From: Lota lota
Lineage: Eukaryota; Chordata; Actinopteri; Gadiformes; Lotidae
Direction: 5' to 3'
Assembly: GCA_026745465.1 (NCBI GenBank)
Contig: JACYXH010000335.1
Location: 185,001-249,000 of the forward strand
DNA: 64,000 nt
This document shows, piece after piece, positions 34,285-46,779 of this stretch. How positions within the stretch are numbered: position 1 is the first letter of the stretch; each line of letters begins with the position of its first letter. A program made the translations under genes and the position numbers. Under the pieces are notes generated by a model. It was not told the origin of the DNA. It did not search any database and saw nothing but the letters and a program-made list of their open reading frames with translations.

Positions 34285-35960
34285 GGTTACGGTTAGGGTT
34301 GTGGGAGGGGGGAGGGGAGGGGAAGGTAGGGGGGGAGGGGGGTGGGGGGGGTAGAGGTGGGGGGGTGGGGGGGAGGGTGAGGTGTGGGAGCTGTTGGGGG
34401 TAGATGGGGGGGGGGTGAGGTTAAGGGGGGGGGGGGGGAGGAGGGAGTGGGGGGAGGTGGGGCTGGTGGGGAGGGGTGGGGGGGTGGGGGGGTTAAGGGG
34501 GGTGTAGGTGGGGAGGGTTGAGGGGGGGGGGGTGGGGGGGGGGAGTGAGGTTATAGGGGTGGAGTATGAGGGGGGGTGGGTTAGTGGTGGGTGTCGGGAG
34601 GGGTTTTGCAAGGGAGGAGTGGCTGAGGGGTGGGGGTTTATAGAGTGGGGGCGGGGAGGTTTGGGTGGGTTGGGTAGGGGGGGGGAAGGGGGGGGGAGGT
34701 GAGAGTTGTCTTTTCGAGTGAGGGTAGTGGGAGGTAGGGAGGTTAGGCAGTCAGGGGGTTTTGGTCTCCTGAGGGGTCTCTGGGGGGCAGTCTGGGGGAG
34801 GTCTTATGGTAGGGGGGTGATGGTGGGGGGTGGGGAGGGTGAGGGGATTTAAGAGAGGTATGGGGGAGGGGAGGGGGTGGGTTAGGGGGAGGGGAAGTAG
34901 TGTGTAAGACAGGTTGCGGGGGAGTTCGGGGAGTGATGGGGAAGTTAAGCTAAGTTGGTAGCAGGGAACCCAACGGGTGAGGTGAGGGAGATTGTATTAG
35001 TTTAAGTTTGTTGTTTTGGTGTTAGGGGTATTTGAGAAGGTAGATGTAAATAGAGATGTGGGACGAATTTCAGTTTGTTTAAAACTGGATTTGTAAGTTG
35101 GTGATGGTAGTTGAGTATGGACCCCGACCCTCTGTGCCTGGGGGAGGTTTAGTTAGGGTGTGAGGGAGCCTTTTTCCGAAGGCCCCAGCAGTCTTGGGTC
35201 CCCGTGCGCTTTCCGGTGATGACTGTGTTTTTGGTGTTGTGTCGCCCCGGATTGAATTGTGTTTATTTGGGTTGTGGTGTTTAAGGGGTGTTGGGTAGAT
35301 GTGCTGAGTGGTGTGTGGGGAGCGAGATGTGATGGTGGCCCGGGCGCATTGTTGCGGGAGTGATCCAAGGTAGGATAGAGCTGGGGGTCAGCAGTGTAGG
35401 GTGTGAGGTGGGTTTGGCTGGGGGAGGGGGTGGGGTGTGACTTAGTAGCGGTATGTGGTGGGAGTAACACCACAGCATTCAGTTAGGCTTCAAGTGGCGG
35501 GGTTTTCCTAGGGGAGGTGAGGGTTTGTGAAGTTTGGTAGGGGGAGGGGGAGGTTAAGCAGTGAGAAGGAGGGGGTTAATGTAAGAAGGGGGAGGTTGGG
35601 TACGGGGGGAGGTTGTAAGGTAGAGGAGTGGTAAGAGACAGTTAAGCTATGGGAGGGCTCAGGGGGGAGGTGAGGTAGTGGGGGAGGGGTTAAGGTAGAG
35701 GTAGTTATGGTAGTAGGGAAGGGGGGAGGTTAAGAGTAGAGGGGGTTAGGTAGGGGGTGGGGTTAAGGTAGGGAGGGGGTAGGGGAGGGGAGGTTAAGGT
35801 AAGGGTAGAGGGGGAGGTTAGGTAGAAGGTAGGGTTAAGTTTAGGGTAGAGGGGGGGGGAGGTTAGGGGGAGGGGGGAGGTTAAGGTAGGGGGAGGGGAG
35901 GGAGGGGGAGGGGGGAGGTTAAGGTAAGGGTAGAGGTTAAGTTTAGGGTAGAGGTTAAGG
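34285..35960. repeat. G-rich TTAGGG-like degenerate tract (mirror, uninterrupted)
   Basis: About 1.7 kb of GGGGAGGTTAAGGTAG and GGTTAGGG-type motifs with runs of up to about 12 G. It represents the empty site for the Penelope-like element, though it has also expanded or contracted internally. A less repetitive stretch around 34,960-35,480 holds no recognisable gene. Many G-runs could form quadruplexes. Confidence 0.75.
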
Positions 35961-37439
35961 TTAGAGAATATTGTATAATGCTAATATATACGTGTATTAG
36001 TCAACTCATTATGGACATTTAACTTACCTCACAACATGCTGAAAAAGCAACACAACAAGGTAGGAGAAGTTTCTATTAGAAAACTCCATTAGTATACATT
36101 TGAACATTTTTGCACACATTGAAACATTTTGGGGAAGCCTTGTCCATTGTCCAGTCCAATTTTGAAACCAATTAGAGCGGTATATTGTGAAAGCAGCCCA
36201 TGTATTCAACCATCTCACCCTAACTCTTTCCCTAACACTGAACCCTAACTCCTTGAAGGACAAGGAGCCTCCCACTGTGGGAAGGAAACCTTGATGGAAC
36301 ACACTAGGAGGGATCCTAGTGCGCAACATATGGTGACAAAGTCAAGTTCAATTAGTTTAATTCAAGAGCATACCTCTGGTGGTCACATGACATGCAGAAC
36401 ACACTGTTTACCTTCCAAAGTCCTCAGCAGTCACATGGCAGTCCTCCACGCTGATCCTGGTGGGTCATCTGGGTCATCTAGTCACAACTCAATCAGGATA
36501 TGAACAAAAGCCGTCTCCAACCTCATTTATCATTTATTAAATTAAAAAATACAACTTTTAGAGCTTAGTGAGAAAGTAGAGCAGACCCTACAGCAGTCAC
36601 ATTTAGAACAAAACTGAGTCGAAATAAATCCTGTTATCTCATAGCGCCATTAACCCAGGGAATGCTTTCTCAAACTCATTTGGATTAGAAGGGATGGCTG
36701 CAGTGACAGCTTTAGGACTAGTTGAGTAACTGTTGTGGAAATATTAAATCCTAACTATAATATACAACTATATACTAATTATATAAACCTTGTTTATATA
36801 ATTACTAGTCAATTGAAAAGGAATTTGTACACATTCTCCTTGGACCTAGAGATCCCTCCCTTCCTTTCTCTAATTGAAAGGTGTTAAGCTAGTTTACATT
36901 TGCATTGCCACTGTAGCCATGAAGTCTGATACTGAGGCCATGCCAATCTACTTCTTTGTTGTGTAGATTCCTTTAACTGTCCTGCAGCCTTGTGGACATG
37001 TCCACTTCACCTATAGTGTCTCTCCCACCATGACTGACTTCAGCCATGGCCAGTCCTAAAGTCTCCACCATGGTCACTCCCCCTCACCTTTGTACTTCCT
37101 GCCCACCATGTGATATAAGAATCATGTGCACCCATTGTCTCATTGAATGGATGCTTGGTAGCTTTGCTGCCTGCATCTTCCCATGATCATGCTCCAAAAT
37201 TCAATCAAATATTTTGCTGTCAAGAAGTGTCTATAAAGAAGTTTTTCTTCATCAGTGGCTAGTTTAGTAGTAGCAGTAGTACTCTATTCCATTGAGGTGG
37301 AAGTGATAATCACTTTAGAGACGGGTGTCCTTACCCCCACGAGGGAAGTCCTTCACCAGGCAGGTCCTCCAGCCATCAGCTCCCCTCCGCCACCGAGTCC
37401 TGGTCTGGCAACAAACAGCAGTGGTTTAGTCTCAACGTC

Positions 37440-37990
37440 TGGTAACTACAGCATTATCTGGTCTGGTAACCAACAGTGGTAGTTTGTCTGGTAACTACAG
37501 CATTATCTGGTCTGGTAACCAACAGTGGTAGTTTGTCTGGTAACTACAGCATTATTTAGTCTGGTAACCAACAGTGGTAGTTTGTCTGGTAACTACAGCA
37601 TTATTTAGTCTGGTAACCAACAGTGGTAGTTTGTCTGGTAACTACAGCATTATTTAGTCTGGTAACCAACAGTGGTAGTTTGTCTGGTAACTACAGCATT
37701 ATCTGGTCTGGTAACCAACAGTGGTAGTTTGTCTGGTAACTACAGCATTATCTGGTCTGGTAACCAACAGTGGTAGTTTGTCTGGTAACTACAGCATTAT
37801 CTGGTCTGGTAACCAACAGTGGTAGTTTGTCTGGTAACTACAGCATTATCTGGTCTGGTAACCAACAGTGGTAGTTTGTCTGGTAACTACAGCATTATCT
37901 GGTCTGGTAACCAACAGTGGTAGTTTGTCTGGTAACAAATAGCGGTAGTTTGTCTGGTAACAAACACAGCAGTAGTTTGTCTGGTAACAC
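37440..37990. repeat. 49-bp minisatellite (mirror)
   Basis: Right-arm copy of the GTTACCAGAC array, with variants in a different order from the left. Confidence 0.9.
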
Positions 37991-39164
37991 AAGCAGTGGT
38001 TTGAATGGTGTGGTAACGTTGGTCGTTTCCAGTCATGTCTGAATGGAAGCAATGCAGTTTATGCAAACTTCCCAGTAATACTTCCTCCAGATGCACAGCT
38101 CCAGCATCAGCTCTCCTCAGCCAAGGATTCCTGGTCCGCTAACAAACACAGTGGTAGTAGTTGAGCCATTTATTCTTTGGACGCCTCGTTTAAATCATTC
38201 TGAACCAAAGTGCTGGCTTGAGTGTAAAAGAGGAATGGAAGATTCATTTGATATTTTAAACTTGCACTAAGAAACATGCACACTCTTGTTATTCAGGAAA
38301 ACAGTCAAACATTGTGTGAATTCAACAGGTTGTCAAATGACGTAGAAAAAAGGTTGAGGTTGGTATTAACCTTCCAAAGACTTAAGCAGTCACATCGTAG
38401 GCCTCGTGTTGTTCCTGGTCATCAGCTTCATCTATTCACAATCCACTTTAAATCAGTATACAAATAAAAACCGTCTCCCACCTCAGCCGACAGACTCACT
38501 ATCATTTGTTCAAATAAACCATACAACTTGTAGAACTTGTGCAGCAGTAGCACAGACTCTGTAGCCTTCACATTTAGGGGTTAGAGAGTCTAAATAAAAC
38601 GTATTAACCCAGGGACTGTTTTCTCTAAATCAGCCACCATAAGTGATGGCTGCCGTAACAGATTTAAGAACAAAAACACTTCAGTAGCAGTGAGTGTGAT
38701 AATCACTTTAGAGCTGGGCTTCATTCGCCCCGACCGGGACGTCCTTCGTCAGGCAGGACCTCCAGCACGGCTCCACCATCAGCTCCCCTCCGCCACGGCG
38801 TCCCGGTCTGCTATCAAACAGCGCTAGTTGGGTCTAACATCTGCTAACAAACCTGGGGATGGAAACATTTGCAAAGGGGTAGCGAATATCCAACTTCCTT
38901 AAGTTTCCAAGTTGACTTATTGAGAAATGTATAACTGTGAAATGAACTGAGAAATGTGTAACTATGGTAGTAGTAGTAGCAGCAATAGGAGCAAAAATAG
39001 CTCACGTGACTTAGATGACCCAAAATATTACCTCAAATCACAGCTTAGGAAGAATTCACAGTGAAAATTCACAAACTAAAAACTAATAAATCTCCCTCTA
39101 CAATCGTTTACAAAAACTAAAAAGAACCTCCGGGCATTTAGCGTTTCAGAACAGCTTGGTGATG

Positions 39165-39430
39165 GTTACCCTCTGGTCCTCAGCCTCCGGACCACCCTGG
39201 TGCCTCATGCCTGGTCCTCAGCCTCCGGTCCACCCTGGTGCCCCATGCCTGGTCCAGGGGATCTGGTTACCCTCTGGTCCACCCTGGTGCCCCATGCGTG
39301 GTCCAGGGGATCTGGTTACCCTCTGGTCCACCCTGGTCCAGGGGATCTGGTTACCCTCTGGTCCACCCTGGTGCCCCATGCCTGGTCCAGGGGATCTGGT
39401 TACCCTCCGGTCCACCCTGGTCCAGGGGAT
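39165..39430. repeat. 49-bp minisatellite (mirror, contracted)
   Basis: About half as long as the left array, with deletion variants that join two GGTCCACCCTGG blocks directly. Confidence 0.85.
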
Positions 39431-39924
39431 CCTGTAAAGTCAGACAGCATCTTTGTAAACACGTTTACACAGAGGTCTTGTTTTGTACAATATGTACATG
39501 TAATTAAATCTCAGAAGACGACGTGCTATAACATATTAACTGTGCTATAACTTATTAGCTTTATTTATTAACTACAGACATACAGGTTGGCCGTCTTCAG
39601 GAAGGCAAACTTCCACCGAGTCAAGGTACTGAACCAATCACAATCAAGCATATTCACATCCAATAGAAATCATTGTAACTCCATAATCATTAACAGTGAT
39701 GTCAACACACGGTAACAAATATATTCTATGAATATCACAACAGCAAGTTCAATTACACTATGGAATGCCACTAACACTAGTGAGCCTGGTTCAACGCTTC
39801 CTCGACCACATCTACCTCCCGACCACTCTGCATAGATCACTTTGAGAAGGTCATATAACGTTACAGAAAAGAATGGGTAAATACGGTAGGTATCAATGTG
39901 AAACCGTCCATATCAAACGCTCAC

Positions 39925-39992
39925 CTGCGTGGTTGGATTGACATCTTGTGCGTCATACAGGTTCAGGATAGCAAGGACTGGAGCTGCCCCCA
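39925..39992 (-). other. Possible 68-bp exon, mirror copy
   Basis: Same sequence and splice sites as 5,574-5,641. Confidence 0.35.
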
Positions 39993-41514
39993 CTGTTAAC
40001 ACAAAACAATCATCCATTTAATACAAGACATCACACACTGGAATCACATGGGAACAACAATTACCAAACACAGGAAGTGATGCAGCAATTTATAAATCCT
40101 TTCCTATAAAAACCTGTCCTGCCTCATTTTCCAAGTCAATGAGTGTACGCAAAAGATGTAGTATGTCTGAATGTGTCACTACTCTTCAATGAGCTTTACA
40201 TCATGGCCTCACCAAGAATAAACTGAAAACCAATACAATAGTCAGGGTGCTTAAGAGGAACAACTGTTCTTAGTTTGCTTATGTTATGTGGGATTTCATC
40301 TACAGCTGCAGTTTTATGGTAGCATTTGCGCAACAATTAAACTTATTTGACTCTTCTGAACAGCTATTCCATTAGTTTTTACACAAATAAGCACGTTTAC
40401 ATTGAACCCTTCCTTTTATTTCTGAAGTCTAGTAGAGACAACACAGAGAAGACAGAATTTATTCAGCCCAAGCACTGAAACTGAAAGTGCATTGACCTCA
40501 CCGTTATGGAGTCCTTTTTAGCCCAGTGGGGAGACCGCAGCGAGGGATGGAGCTGGGTGTGGAGGCAGACACCTTGTGACACAAACTACAGTTACAATTT
40601 CAGCTCTGTAGGGTTAGGGTGAGGGTTTAACTGGGCCAATCACAGCCCAGATATTTAAAACACTAGCAGTATCAATAGTAATATAATAGTAAAATGATAC
40701 TTAGCCATATTCAGCTGCTGGCTTGTTGTAGATCAAAGGAGCCGCACTATGGAAATGCCAAATTGTAATTAAAATGTTGCAGCCTTAAACGATCTCTGCA
40801 TCATATACGCGACTCGAAAATGTTTACGCAACAACACAGTGTCAGTTGTAGAGAGCAATTATCAAAGTAGTTTTGCGGGATTTAATAAAAATGTTATGTT
40901 TCATTATGAGTGCACTACCTAAAGCACAATAAAGTGATCAAATATTGCAGATGGTTACTGATAGAAATAGGGAACCGCCAGATGACCTAATTAGGTACGC
41001 TTGTTAGTGATGAGGTTACGCAAATGTCAATCCTAATCGTACTGCCAGATGCCCTACCAGGTGAATCAACATCCACAACTCATACAGTACTGCAGCATTA
41101 GAGGTTCACAAACTGCATATTTCTAACTACTAACCTTGGCAGAAAGCCCAAAACAGTCATACTGGAATCCTAACGTTCCAGTACAAACCAGCAATACATA
41201 ACCAGCACCTCACCTTGAGCTGAACGACGATGAAGATCTTGTGGTCCTTTGATCATCTTCGCATTTCAAAATACAGCCAACAGACTTACCTTGAGGTGAT
41301 CTAGTAGTTTGATGCTGTTGGTATATGTACAAATAATTTTGACTAAACAGTTCCCCCATCTAACTAATTAACTACTACCAATAAACAAGGTTCACCAGCG
41401 TACAAAAAAACAAACTGATCTGATGCTTTTTGTCCACTTCCTTGCTACTCTCAAAAACATTGCATTCAAATTGCATGAGTGTTGCCTTATTGATCTGGGT
41501 GTGGTCTGAGTGGC

Positions 41515-43760
41515 CCGAGATGCATGCTAGGACACTGTGCTATCTTAAGTCTACAGTTCTGTAGATGTTCCCCCTCAGAAATAACCAAGTGTTCATAAGG
41601 CTGTCGTCACATCAGTTACATGAACAGGAACATCCGTCAGGACCGTGACAGGGACTGCCCAAGGAGAAATGCCAAGGGTAGGATGTGAGGGCTCGAACAC
41701 TTAGCGACTAGAATACAACCTAACTCTTACAGTAGAGAACCATTGAGCACATTTCAATGTTCCTCTTCATAGATCTTGAAGCCCCAGTTAGGGTCTCTTT
41801 ACGTCCACATCTGAAGAACAACACACCTGCAGCTTGAAGAGGACCCTAGTTGGGATGTTTCCAAGATGGTTTCTGATTCAAGGGGACCCATCTCCCAGGT
41901 CCAGCTAGCCTCGTCCAATACATTACAATTCAGCCAGCGAAAGACTTGCGTCTCAGCACAGGAGTACAGAAGATCCACAGGTCATGGCAGCCATCGATCA
42001 TGTCGGGGGTAGGAAGGGCAGCCACGTCGCAGACTGTCAAGCTTGAATAACCATTTACAAAAATGTTCTGGTACATTTTCATCTTCTCAGTTGGTTTCCT
42101 GTCCATTCTGTCCATTCAGAATGCCATTAGTCCATCATCCATTGTTCCTAGTATCCATTGTTCCTTTCCATTGTTTGCATAATTCAGTCACACTGCATGA
42201 CACTCAAGTCATCCTATCCAGTGTGTAGGAGGTGGAATAGAAAGCCAGATGCTGGATCGCTCCAGGCTCTTGATGTATACTGGATTGCAAAGGCAAATCG
42301 TTGATTTGGGCCACAGACTTAAGTCATCCAGAAACGTCGTCCCAAAAGATACTCAAGGATGTTTTAAATGGAGTAGCGTCGTACTGTAGCTGAAAATTCT
42401 AAAGATAAAAATGTAGCGATAAAATACACCACCACATTAAACCAACCTGTTAAAATCTTCAGGGGTCAGCCCACATCCCATGTCAAGACGCTCACACATA
42501 GTATGCTATGTCAGGTCGATCCCTGGCCATCCTTACATGTAATACCCCATGCCAGGTACAACACTGGCCATGCTCACATGAAGAGCCCTATGCCAGGTTG
42601 AAAGCTGGCCATGCTCACATGAAGTACCCTATGCCAGGTTGAAAGCTGGCCACACTCACATGCAGTACCTATGCCAGGTCAAACACTGGCCACGCTCACA
42701 TGAAGTACACTATGCCAGGTTGAAAGCTGGCCACGCTCACATGAAGTACCTATGCCAGGTTGAAAGCTGGCCACGCTCACATGAAGTACCTATGCCAGGT
42801 TGAAAGCTGGCCACGCTCACATGAAGTACCCTATGCCAGGTCGACAGCTGACCACACTCACACATTAAGTATCCCATGCCAAGTTAAACCATGGCCACGC
42901 TCACACCGTTTATTCTATGCTAGGTTGAAGCCCGGCCACACTTTCATGTAGTAAGAACCCCATGCCAGGTCAGCCTCTGGCCCGGCTCACACATGTATGA
43001 AAAAATACAAATTAAAGAATTAAACAAACAATTACCATACTTACCAAACCAGGTAACAAAGTAAGATAAGCGGAAGCAGAAGGAGAACCCAGTGGTAGGT
43101 TGGTAGGTCTTAAACAGAAGGACAGACCAGTGGTGGGTTGGTAGGTCTTGAGCAGAAGGAGAACCCAGTGGTAGGTTGGTAGGTCTTGAGCAGAAGGAGA
43201 ACCCAGTGGTGGGTTGGTAGGTCTTAAACAGAAGGACAGACCATTGGTGGGGTAGTAGGTCTTGAACAGCAGGATCCTCATCATCCCATCTTGGGAGCAG
43301 GCCGATGAGCCCCCTACTGGCTCAGACACGAGCCTTTCTCAGGCTGACCTGCAGAGTAATGGGCGAGGCCAGCTGGCCCTGGAAGATGGGTCTCCTCAAA
43401 TCAGCAACCATCCTGGAAAGATCCCAACAAGAACTGCAGTTGTGCTCTCCTCCAGCTGGGAAGGTAGAGAAACTGTCACCACAGCTTCAAGATGTATGGA
43501 AGAGAACGTTGCAATGTGCTCAATGGTTCTCTCCTGTAAGATCTAGGTTGTGTTCTAGTTGCTAAGGGGACGAGCCCTCACACCTTGCCCCTGGCGTTTC
43601 TCCTCAGGGGAGACCCTGTCAGTATCTTGAAGAACATTCTAATTCACGTAACTGACGTTACGAGGGCCCCTTAAACACTTGGCTTCTCCCGAGGGGGCAC
43701 ATCTACAGAGCTGTAGATGTCAGACAGCACATTACCCTAGCATGCATCTCTGATCACTGA
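41515..43760. mobile_element. Long-inverted-repeat element (mirror)
   Basis: Right-arm copy of 1,605-4,075. Internal minisatellites lie at 42,490-42,990 (40/41 bp) and 43,075-43,265 (38 bp). Confidence 0.5.
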
Positions 43761-43849
43761 AACCACATACCCTCCATCAGTAAGACAAAACACATGTGAT
43801 GTGATGCAATGTTCAGCAAAGTAGTGGGAAAGTGGGCAGAAACATATCA

Positions 43850-44504
43850 GAGCAGGCCAGGGGGCCTGAGAGCGAGGGGACAGAGAGAGAGGGGGCAGAG
43901 AGAGAGGGGCCTGAGAGAGAGGGGGGGGCCTGAGGGAGAGGGGGGGCCTGAGAGAGAGGGGGGGGCCTGAGAGAGAGGGGGCATGGGAGAGAGGGGGCAT
44001 GGGAGAGAGGGGGACGAGAGAGAGGGGCATGAGAGAGGGGGGACTGAGAGAGAGGGGGGACTGAGAGAGGGGGGACTGATAGAGGGGGGACTGAGAGAGA
44101 GGGGACAGAGAGAGAGGGGCCTGAGAGAGAGGGGACAGAGAGATAGGGGACAGAGAGAGAGGGGACAGAGAGAGAGGGGCATGAGAGAGAGGGGACTGAG
44201 AGAGAGGGGACAGAGAGAGGGGGACTGAGAGAGAGGGGACAGAGAGAGAGGGGACAGAGAGAGAGGGGCCTGAGAGAGAGGGGACAGAGAGATAGGGGAC
44301 AGAGAGAGAGGGGACTGAGAGAGAGAGGACTGAGAGAGAGGGGACTGAGAGAGAGGGCATGGGAGAGAGGGGGACGAGAGAGACAGCGGGCCTGAGAGAG
44401 GGGGCCTGAGAGAGAGAAGGGGGACTGAGAGAGAGAGGGGGGACTGAGAGAGAGAGGGCGTGGGGGGGGGGGGGGGGCATGGGGGATGCATGGGTGGGGG
44501 GGGG

Positions 44505-44551
<47 letters not shown>

Positions 44552-44560
44552 CGGGGCGAG
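43850..44560. repeat. GA-rich array with long poly-G run
   Basis: Imperfect GAGAGAGGGGACAGAGA units over about 600 bp, ending in a tract that is almost pure G from about 44,463, with a run of roughly 45 G near 44,508-44,551. The left counterpart has only short C-runs. The frames through it are artefacts. Confidence 0.85.
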
Positions 44561-45139
44561 AGAGCCTCAACCAACCAGGAGGCCAACATGAGGCCTCAGC
44601 ATAAAAAGGAAAAATCAGGACTTACAGTTTGCAGTTTCTTCTTCATGATTCAGTTGTGATACTCACAGAATCTCCATTTCTTGTTCTTGACCTGTGAAGG
44701 AGTGCAACGAGCAGATTAGTTTTAGAGCTCAAATGAACCACTGAACACAGTGGCAAAGTTGCTTCCTGTTCTATTAATTATTCATGCGTTCCTTTCCCCA
44801 ATCTTGGGCACTTGTCTACTTCCATATTTGTAGAGCGACCAATGTATTACAAGTTTTAAAACCCAGTTCTTTATTATTAAGCTTTTGATCTTTTTAATAA
44901 TTTGTAAGATAAATTCACTTTTTTATAGTGGAAGTCAGTGGGCTTCAATCTAACAACTCAAAGTACTTTCACCTGTAGAAACTTTATTAAAATTAATACA
45001 TTTTTTACTTTATTGCATAAAGGTGCAGTTGGAACAGACTTAGCAGATATAGCTTTATCTATATCTCTATCCAAGTGTTTTCATTAGTGAATAATCCAAT
45101 TAAAAAAGCAAGTTGCTTAAGAAGAAGCAACTAATAGTG

Positions 45140-45690
45140 ATAGATATCTATCCATCTATATCTATATATTTAAATATCTATACATCTATATATCTATACC
45201 TCTATCGCTATCTATCCATCTCTCTATAGCTATAGATATCTATATATATATCTCTATATCTATACCTCTATCTTTCCATCTCTATAGCTATATATAGATA
45301 TCTATCTCTATATCTATCTATATCTATAACTCTATCGCTATCTATCCATCTCTCTATAGCTATATAGATATCTATATATCTATATCTATACCTCTATCGC
45401 TATCTATCCATCTCTCTAAAGCTATATATCTATCTATATACCTCTATCGCTATATATCCATCTCTCTATAGCTATAGCTATATCTATACCTCTATCGCTA
45501 TCTATCCATCTCTCTATAGCTATATATAGATATCTATATATCGATCTCTATACATCTACCTCTATATCTATCTATACCTCTTTGCTATCTATCCATCTCT
45601 CTATAGCTATATCTATAGATATCTATCTATATCTATCACTATCTATCCATCTCTCTATAGCTATATCTATAGATATCTATCTCTATATCT
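45140..45690. repeat. GATA/TATC-type microsatellite (mirror)
   Basis: Right-arm copy of 138-690. It differs from the left in motif order and length. Confidence 0.9.
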
Positions 45691-45709
45691 ATTTACGTTT
45701 GTACCAAGA

Positions 45710-46646
45710 AACAAAGGCCCGTCATCATCATCGTGCCACCACAGAGACAAATCAACCGCTTAGCTTCAGCCACTCAACGGGCTATGGCCCGGTGGAACAA
45801 AACCAATGAAGCCATCCCGACACACTGTTTATTAGTCCTTTACTCAGTCAACGCAGAAAAGAGGAAACAGCGCCCCCCGGTGTCACACATTACAATGGCT
45901 AACAGAACAGGGCCAAACACCGCCATTGTGTGACGTCATTTCCCCGCCTACTACTTGTGATGGCGGCCAATTGAAAGTGAATGAGGTCTGGAGCTTCTAG
46001 AAGCGCTAGGCTAACCATGACAGTCACGTTTATTTCAATATAGCAATAGGCCTATGACTTGTAACAATACTCATTTAAAACACTTTACGTCCCGTTACAT
46101 CCACAACTAACATTATTTAACATATCAAGTAGGCCTAGTAGAAAAACAAATGTTCCTCACAGCAGGTCCAGCTACAGCAGTCGCTTTTACTTCGAAAAGT
46201 CTTCGTTTCCTTGCGGTTAACCCGGAAAACAGAGGACCACATTTGTCCTTAGTCACACATAGAAGTTGAACCGGAAACTTCCAACCGTGTTGTGGTTTAA
46301 TTTGTAAAAATTATTTAGGAAATGACCGTGTATTGGAGACAAAAGACGGCTACTACCAAACTAGCTGCTTTACTGAACGGAAGTAAACAGCGCCACCTGC
46401 AACAAGCCCCGCGAACTCATTACCATGGCAACCTAATTAGTACACCTACATGCAGGTGTGCATGGAAGCAAATCATAACGTTTTGAAGTTTTAAAAGCCA
46501 TTTAATTTAGTATATGGAAATGTAAAACACCATTGAATTCATAACATTGACATATTATACTTTGAAGCCAAAATCATCTGAATTCATTCGTTTTGAATTC
46601 ACCTCGGCAATCGAGACTGAACGTGATGGAACAGACTGCTGTCATG
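45710..46646. repeat. Outer edge of the right arm, also copied at 50,750-51,698
   Basis: Shares about 930 bp with the intronic copy, with a handful of substitutions. Contains a GACGTCA site, GATGGCGGCC and GC-rich motifs typical of a promoter, but no coding exon I can support. Confidence 0.7.
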
Positions 46647-46749
46647 GTGGTTATGTTGTGTTACGAGCTTTTTTGAAGCCCTGAAACCTACTGTGCTTAT
46701 TGAGGCCCGACTTTGATTATACATAACTGACATAAACCGTACAATTTAC

Positions 46750-46779
46750 CTGAGCCCCGTCCTTCTCCCTGTTGGCCAT
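46750..46779 (-). other. Possible short first coding exon, unknown gene
   Basis: On the minus strand, CCCAACGATGG opens a 30-nt frame, MANREKDGAQ, followed at once by a GTAAAT donor. An upstream GTCATGTGATC and GC-rich sequence are promoter-like. No downstream exon was recognised, so this is only a hint. Confidence 0.2.

Noticed and set aside
43813..44589. Ser/Leu/Pro-rich frames of more than 200 residues on the minus strand
   Set aside because: They are translations of the GA/CT-rich array in all three frames, with no coding signature.
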